Part shown: one piece after another, positions 58,251 to 64,000 of the stretch
How the letters are laid out: each line of letters begins with the position of its first letter
Position numbering within the stretch: the first letter of the stretch is position 1
NCBI GenBank assembly: GCA_019022495.1
Contig: JAFEKR010000041.1
Coordinates: forward strand, 248,001-312,000
Reading direction: 5' to 3'
Length of the DNA: 64,000 bases
From: Epichloe hybrida
Lineage: Eukaryota; Ascomycota; Sordariomycetes; Hypocreales; Clavicipitaceae
Made by a program: the position numbers and the translations under genes
The notes under the pieces: generated by a model
Databases searched by the model: none
What the model saw: the letters and a program-made list of their open reading frames with translations, nothing else
What the model was told of the DNA's origin: nothing

Positions 58251-61200
58251 TGTAACTACGCATCTGCTATTAAAGTCCACTAACCTTCTATATCTAGGAT
58301 AAACTTCTTAATATAGTCCCCTAAAATGGTTTTTATAAGGTAAACCCTATCTAGTGTTTTTAGATAATAGGCTCTAGAAATTAGCACTTACTTATAGATT
58401 CGGAAAGGTCTATTCTATTTTATTATAAGTTTCTTTATAGTAAATATATTAATATTCCTTCTAATATTATATACTAGAATAAGATCCCCTAGTTTTAATT
58501 AATTCTTCCTAAGAGAGGTAGCTTAGTTCTTATTAGTTTAGTTTATAAGTTACTTCCTAAAGTTAAACACCCTTTTCCTTACTTTCCTAATATTCTTTAC
58601 CTTCCTTTTAAGTATTTAGACTTAAGCTTTAAATAAGTCCTAACTAGTAGTAACTACTTCCTAGTTAATTAGCCTCTAGGTTAGAAACTTAACTTCTAAT
58701 AGTAAGATTAGTTCCTATCTATAGATTAAATAGAAAGCGGATTTCCTATATAATTTATAAATAGTAGTATAGTCTATAAGAAGGGCTTTATTAAGGTGCT
58801 TTACCTATTAGCTATTTAACCCTCCTAATTTTACTAAAGCGAACGTAAGGGACTAGTGTCTAGCTTTAATAGGAGAATTTGCCTTTGGGTTATACCTAGA
58901 TATTTGGATTCCTTTAATACTAATATTTATAAGTGCTTCCTTAAGATTTCCTTATATCTTAAGACCTTTATTATAGACTACGAATTAAAAAAGTCTAAAC
59001 CTACTAATTAAGGATAATAGGAATTTTCTAATTACTAGTACTATTGTATTCCTAACTAGTGTAGCCTTTACTTACCCTATTAAGTTACACCTAGCTTCTA
59101 AGAGATACTTATATCCGTGATTAATTAAAAGGTACTAAGTGTTAATATAGATCTTACTTATTAGGTTCCTTAGCGTAACTAGTATAGATAGTTCTTAAGG
59201 TTACTAAGGCGCGAACTTTTAATATATCTTATAATAAGTTAGTATCTCTTAAGTTATATTCTAGAGTCCCTTTTACTAGTACTACTATTTTATTACTTAG
59301 AATACTACCTTAATGCCTTTATAACTAAGTTCTTCATGAATAGCTTTAACTATTACGCGTTACTACTTAGGAATATTAATAACTAACGCTAGTCCTTTTA
59401 TAATTCCTATTAGCCTTTTCTATAGGTATCTATTTTCTAGGTAAAACTTCTTTACTCTATTACAAAGCTTCCTATAGTCCCTAGCACTAAGATTAATTAG
59501 TCTTTTGTGAGGCGCTGTACGTAGGATTGTAGGGCGCGAGGCCCACAGGGCAGCCCACAGGGTGCGCAAGCAACAGTACAGGTCTTAAGTAATTGTAAGG
59601 TGTAATGTTAGTAATGGCTAGCATTGGCAGATCTTTTAGTCTATTAGGATTCCTAGCATACCTTCTAGGTCTCTTATAATTATGCTAGCTATTACAGGTC
59701 TTCTAGCTAGGCTAGTCCTAGGTTCGAATCCCATGGGGTGCAGGATTAGCTAGGCTAGGTAGCTTATGTTAGGCTTATAGGGCAGGCATATAAGTGCTAG
59801 GCCTTAGGGGTTCGCAATTACTAATTATTCGTAGCCACGGGTGCTAGGCTAATCCCTGACTAGACGGTGGCGGCGCGCTAGCTTAGGATAAGCCCTAGGG
59901 AAGGGAAGGATAATTATGAGGCGCTGTACGTAGGATTATAGGGCGCGAGGCCCACAGGGCAGCCCATAGGGTACGTAAGCAACAGTACAGGTCTTAAGTA
60001 ATTGTAAGGTGTAATGTTAGTAACGGCTAGCATTGGCGGATCTTTTAGTCTATTAGGATTCCTAGCACACCTTCTAGGTCTCTTACATCTTTAGAGAGTG
60101 AATAAGAAATTAATTACTTATTATATCTCCTACAAATAGTCCTTCTTACTATCCTCTTTTATCTTAACACTATTAAGATATAGGTTAATAAAGTCTTTAA
60201 TATTTCCTTTAACTTCTTAATCTAATTAATCTAATAGTCTAAGGCCTTTTCTAGACAAGGTATTAGTAATTCTATTTTTCTTACTAGGGACATGTTACAC
60301 TAAAAAATCAAATAGTAGTATATAGCTTATTTATTACATAATAAGAGCTCTAGGTATATTATTAATAGCTCCGTTAAGCTAGTGTACTAGGACTTATAAA
60401 TTTATTTCTAACATAAAGGAAACTTTATAAAGGTAAATTTATAGTCTTCTTAATATATAAACAACTACTTAGCATTCTCTTTTAGTTGCGTTATACTTAG
60501 CCTTAGTAATAGTCTAAATACTACTCTTATATTAAATAGGATAGTGTTTACTATTAATAATTTATAGTAATGCTACTCCCTATCCTAGTAAGCTTGCGTT
60601 TACTATAAAAATAATTTCCCTAAAGCCTAGTCTAAGATTAAGTAAAATAAGAACTAGGGCTATAGTTATTACTTTCTTTAAAATATCTATAGCTTCTTAT
60701 TACTCTAGTCCCTATTCCTACTCCATTATTTTCCATAGTAAAATTACTAGTAGTCTTGCCTTCTATATGTAGTGTTTAACCTAAATATAGTAAACTCCTA
60801 TTAATCTAATAAAAGATTACACTTCTAATAGATCTTAGCAAACTTTCTAGTCTAGAATCTTTATAATCTTTGCCTTAGTTAGTTTTTGTCTATTTATCCT
60901 GTATATAAATCCTATGATTTTAGCTAACTTCTAGTAAAATTTTAACTTAGCTACTAAAGCTATATAACTAGAGAGTTTAATATTAACTAAAACTTTATTA
61001 ATATTAATCAAATACTCCATCACATATTTACGTACTCTAGGCATGATTTCTTCTTTATTATATATTATAGTTAGCCCCTTAATAGCAATATTATCTAGAA
61101 AGGGTGCGTAAATCTTAGGGATTAAGTTAAATAGGATTTAGCTAATAATCCTAATAAATTAGGCTACTAAGTTAGTAGCTCCCTATAGTAAGCAGCAAAG

Positions 61201-63480
61201 TTATAAAAGGCTAATCGTAGTAGAAATCATAGTTATATCTTTACTTCTCTTTACTAATTCTACTTAATTATATCCTAATAAGAGATTAATAATAGATAAG
61301 ATCTTATATATTATAAAGCTCTTACTAAATACCTCCGCTCCTTAAGGGATTAGCGCGTTACATATTATAACTTTATTATACTTAGTGGCTAATAGGATTA
61401 GGTAAATCCCTTTATTCTTCTTTATAATAAGAAAGTAAGGGTTCCTATAAGAACTATAGCTTTCTTCTAGATACCTATACTTTAACTTCTTCTTTAACAA
61501 ATTAACTAGTTTCCCTTATAACCTAAGAGGTATTAGGATAGAACTAGCTTACCACACCTTATACTTAATAACCTTAATGACTTATAGTAGTGCTACTAGT
61601 AAGTTAACTTTTTCACACTTAGATAAGTCCTATACTAGCGCTACTTCTTAGTTATAAAGGATTTCCTTAAAAATATTAACTTCTTCTTATATTAAATATT
61701 CTTATACCCCCTTAACTATCTAATCTAGCTATTCCTAGGTTATTCTAAAACCTTGCGGGTTCTTACTAAATCTCCTAGTAATATACTTATTATATTTCCT
61801 AGATGTATTTAAATACGATTTTGCTTCTTCCTATTTCTTTGTCTTCCATTTAGGGTCTCCTTCTAGGGTTAACCTATTAGAAGGCATATTATTATATAGA
61901 TAAATCTTATTAGCTTTGCGTTTGTATATTATATTTATTATAAGATTAGGTGGTTTTAGCTACCTTAGGGGTTAGAAATCCTCCGCAACTACTTTAAGTT
62001 ATTAGTTATAGTTTACTATTATATCCTTAATAACTTCTTAGAAGATATTAGTCCCTTCTCTAGTTATAATAGGGATTAGTACTTTATCGTCGCTTATTTT
62101 TACTTCTAACCCTTTATAAACCATTTAATCTTTCTCTTCCTTTACTTTAGAATAGCTAAATATAATAATATTAATAGTAAGTTACTAGGCTAGTTACGTG
62201 TTAGTATATTACTATTAGATACTTCCTGTAACTCTTAAGATAATAATAACATTACTAAAGTAGCACTAAATAAAGAGTTTACTACTTCTTAAATAGTTAA
62301 ACTATATCTATAATAGCCTTAAAAATAGCATTCCTAGAATTAGGCTTATGTTAACAAAGTCTAGGCTAATGTAGAAGTTAGTAGGTATTTAGAAATTTCC
62401 TAGATATAGCTTTATCTAAACCTCCCTAATTATCTTAATCCTATATAAGGAGAATAAAGTAATGTTTGTTATATCTATAGGATAGATTTTCAGACCTAAG
62501 CGTCTAGCTATGCTTTTAGTAATTATATTTCCTTATAAGCCTATATTAATAAGCCCTAGGAGAAGCTCTCCTTCTAGGTTATCTAAAGAAACTTATAAGT
62601 ATAGTAAATCCTATTACTAGTTAACTATAGCTTATAGTTTTATAATCACGTTAAGCATAAAGATTACTTTAGGTGAATTAATTAGATTCTATTAAGGTTT
62701 ATCCTATTACACTTAAGTTCTAAGCCTTTCCTAGATTCTTTCCTATAGGGTAGCGTTAATTTCTAGTGGGGGCGTTAGGGCTATCTTTAGTAGATTTACC
62801 TTAGCCTTTGCTTTATTTCTCTTATCCTCTTTAAGAGCATCCTTTATTATCTAGATAATAGAATTAATTTAGTTCTCTAGATTAATTAGTCTTAGAGTTG
62901 TTTTAACCCTAAATATTCTTAAAGGTAGCATAGGCCCTAGTGTATCCCTATTATAATAATAAATATCTTTAATGCCTTTTGCTCGTAAGAGACACTTATT
63001 ACTAACTGCTTCTGCTAGTGTTAGTATAATATAGTAAATATCTTAAAAGAGTGCTCTAAGCTTCTTCTAGAAGACCTTATTATATAGTTAATCCAAAATC
63101 CTTTACCTAACCTTACCTAGTGAATCTTTCTTTCCCTTATTTAAGGCATTATCGCCTTATCTAGGTTATTCGTAGCCTTAATAATCTTATTTATCTTCTT
63201 CTATAATATCTTTAACTCGTAAGTGCTTTACTACTTATTCCCTAATAGCTATAATCTTTTTATTATAGTCCTTTACTTCCTCTTCTTCTATATATGCCTT
63301 CTTAAATATAATAGCTAAGACTATGCCTAAGGGCTCCCTTTGTAAGATTAATATTACCTAAACCTCCCTTTCTAAATAGTATTTAGCAAGGTTAAACTAG
63401 CTTTTTATTTAATTAAATATTTCTTGTTTATCTAATAACATATCCTAGCTTTTACCTCTATAAGGACTATATTCCTTAAT
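58250..63480 (-). mobile_element. Second Ty3/Gypsy lineage remnant, interrupted by a TRIM
   Basis: On the minus strand the reverse transcriptase starts near 61500 (YRNPYFLIIKKNKGIYLILL, ATKYNKV). The active-site region near 61110 reads YAPFLDNIAIKGL, where FLDD has become FLDN. RNase H at about 60680-60480 reads AIDILKKVITIALVLILLN, then IIFIVNASLLG and NATKREC. The integrase C-terminus near 58410 reads RPFRIYK with a following KTLDRVYL. The FLDD-IGVKG type differs from the plus-strand Gypsy. The TRIM at 59506-60087 sits in the integrase region. The right end is cut by the LTR starting at 63506. Confidence 0.8.
59506..60087 (+). mobile_element. TRIM-like miniature LTR element
   Basis: Two direct repeats of exactly 173 bp, 59506-59678 and 59915-60087 (TGTGAGGCGCTG...TCTTACA), flank a 236-bp interior. 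The 5-bp target duplication TCTTT is present at 59501-59505 and 60088-60092. Just before the right repeat is a polypurine tract (AGGGAAGGGAAGGA). The interior has no coding capacity, but includes GGTTCGAATCCC (near 59731), which resembles a tRNA T-arm. These are the parts expected of a terminal-repeat retrotransposon in miniature. A clear TGG primer-binding site was not seen next to the left repeat. It keeps CpG and is little decayed. Confidence 0.85.
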
Positions 63481-63505
63481 CCTAGGGATTATATAAGTAA
63501 CCTTA

Positions 63506-63738
63506 TGTTGGAATCCCGCCGCAAGCGTTCAACCGCATGCAGGCAACTTGGACACTAGGACCCACCTGACTAGTTACTTTTCCGGACCTTCAGTAGATGC
63601 ATATTATAGTTTATATAGGCAGATTACACACCCCATAGTACAGGTACTTAGTTATTTAAACCATAGTCCGCGCCCTCTTATAGGGTTAGGTAACTTAATC
63701 TAGACCTTCATTTCTAATCCTAGCTGCTTGGTCTAACA
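63506..63738 (+). mobile_element. 5' LTR and primer-binding site of a retrotransposon running off the right edge
   Basis: This 233-bp segment begins TGTTGGAATCCCGCCGC and ends GGTCTAACA. It is followed at once by TGGTAGCAATTG, a typical TGG-initial primer-binding site. The sequence keeps CpG and CpA through 63750, in contrast to its surroundings. The internal region continues to base 64000, where AT-rich decay is again visible. Confidence 0.72.
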
Positions 63739-64000
63739 TGGTAGCAATTGTTTAGTGTTTATAATACGAAGACCTTTCTTTCTAATTAATACCTTTATTA
63801 AGTCAATTCTAATTAATTAATCGTTAAATTCAGTACATCCTAGTAAGAGAACAGGGTTCAATTACAATCATTAACATCATAATTAGGTAACCCCTAGTAG
63901 CAAGGAAGATTTACGTGGGTTAAAGTTTAATAAATTATAATAATAATAACATAGGACATTACTAAGATATCTAAGGAAACTAACACTACTTAAGGCTATA

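Larger units (their letters stand above)
26580..64000. other. AT-rich, RIP-decayed transposon block
   Basis: At about 26580 the base composition changes within a few tens of bases from typical coding/intergenic DNA to very AT-rich sequence made largely of TA, TAG, CTA, CTT and AAG words. CpG and CpA/TpG are strongly depleted over long stretches, which is the expected end product of repeat-induced point mutation. Translated retroelement domains are recognisable but full of stops. Where GC-rich islands occur they coincide with short elements (solo LTR 28068-28375, the TRIM at 59506-60087, the right-edge LTR). I found no intact gene in these 37 kb. Confidence 0.92.

Noticed and set aside
59700..59760. 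Possible tRNA gene around GGTTCGAATCCC
   Set aside because: No matching acceptor stem or D-arm is found, and the T stem has mismatches. It is treated as a tRNA-like piece inside the TRIM.
26580..64000. Centromere
   Set aside because: RIP-decayed transposon clusters form centromeres in Neurospora, but sequence alone cannot tell a centromere from another AT-rich isochore. CENP-A mapping would be needed.

Overview
The window is nuclear DNA of a filamentous ascomycete, most likely a Sordariomycete and perhaps Hypocreales. Genes have short introns (56-124 nt) with GTRNGT-type donors and CTAAC/CTGAC branch sites, there is a fused GATase-IGPS-PRAI tryptophan gene of Neurospora/Aspergillus type, and half of the window carries heavy RIP-like C-to-T decay.

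Left part, 1-26.5 kb: ordinary, densely packed housekeeping genes. In order: ATG1 autophagy kinase (minus, C-terminus off the left edge), dephospho-CoA kinase (plus), ornithine aminotransferase (minus), GPI mannosyltransferase III GPI10 (plus), a SAC7/BAG7-like RhoGAP (minus), TIM9 (plus, first exon unresolved), nucleoporin NUP188 (minus, 4 exons, 1826 aa), the trifunctional tryptophan enzyme (plus), a BRCT-WGR protein without a PARP catalytic domain (plus, 5 exons), and the SNARE USE1 (minus, 3 exons). Splice models were built by hand from donor, acceptor, phase and protein continuity. The genes alternate in divergent and convergent pairs and do not form a functional cluster.

Right part, about 26.58-64 kb: an abrupt change to a very AT-rich, gene-free block in which CpA/TpG and CpG are strongly depleted and every long frame is broken. 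It is a nest of dead transposable elements: a minus-strand Ty1/copia remnant (29.8-33.7 kb), a full-length copia with 266-bp LTRs and 5-bp target duplication (33.9-40.6 kb) inside a 1.3-kb inverted repeat, a LINE-like reverse transcriptase remnant (about 43-46.6 kb, minus), a chromodomain Gypsy fragment (51.3-53 kb, minus), a Gypsy remnant (53.2-57.7 kb, plus), a second Gypsy of a different lineage (58.2-63.5 kb, minus), a 582-bp TRIM-like mini LTR element with 5-bp duplication, a 289-bp SINE-like insert with 17-bp duplication, and a fresh LTR plus primer-binding site at the right edge.

The most unusual content is a family of three non-autonomous hAT-like elements (27617-29768, 30208-31901, 48828-51027). 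Each begins CAGAGCAT and ends ATGCTCTG, each has a perfect 8-bp target duplication, and each carries at both ends foldback arrays of a 5-bp repeat of the form TGTAN. The fifth base differs by element: TGTAG, TGTAA and TGTAT. All three share a conserved inner motif (TGTTAGGG...AAGTGGG) and internal 95-105-bp tandem repeats built on GACCCACTTTT. The arrays keep their TpG/CpA dinucleotides although the DNA around them has lost them.
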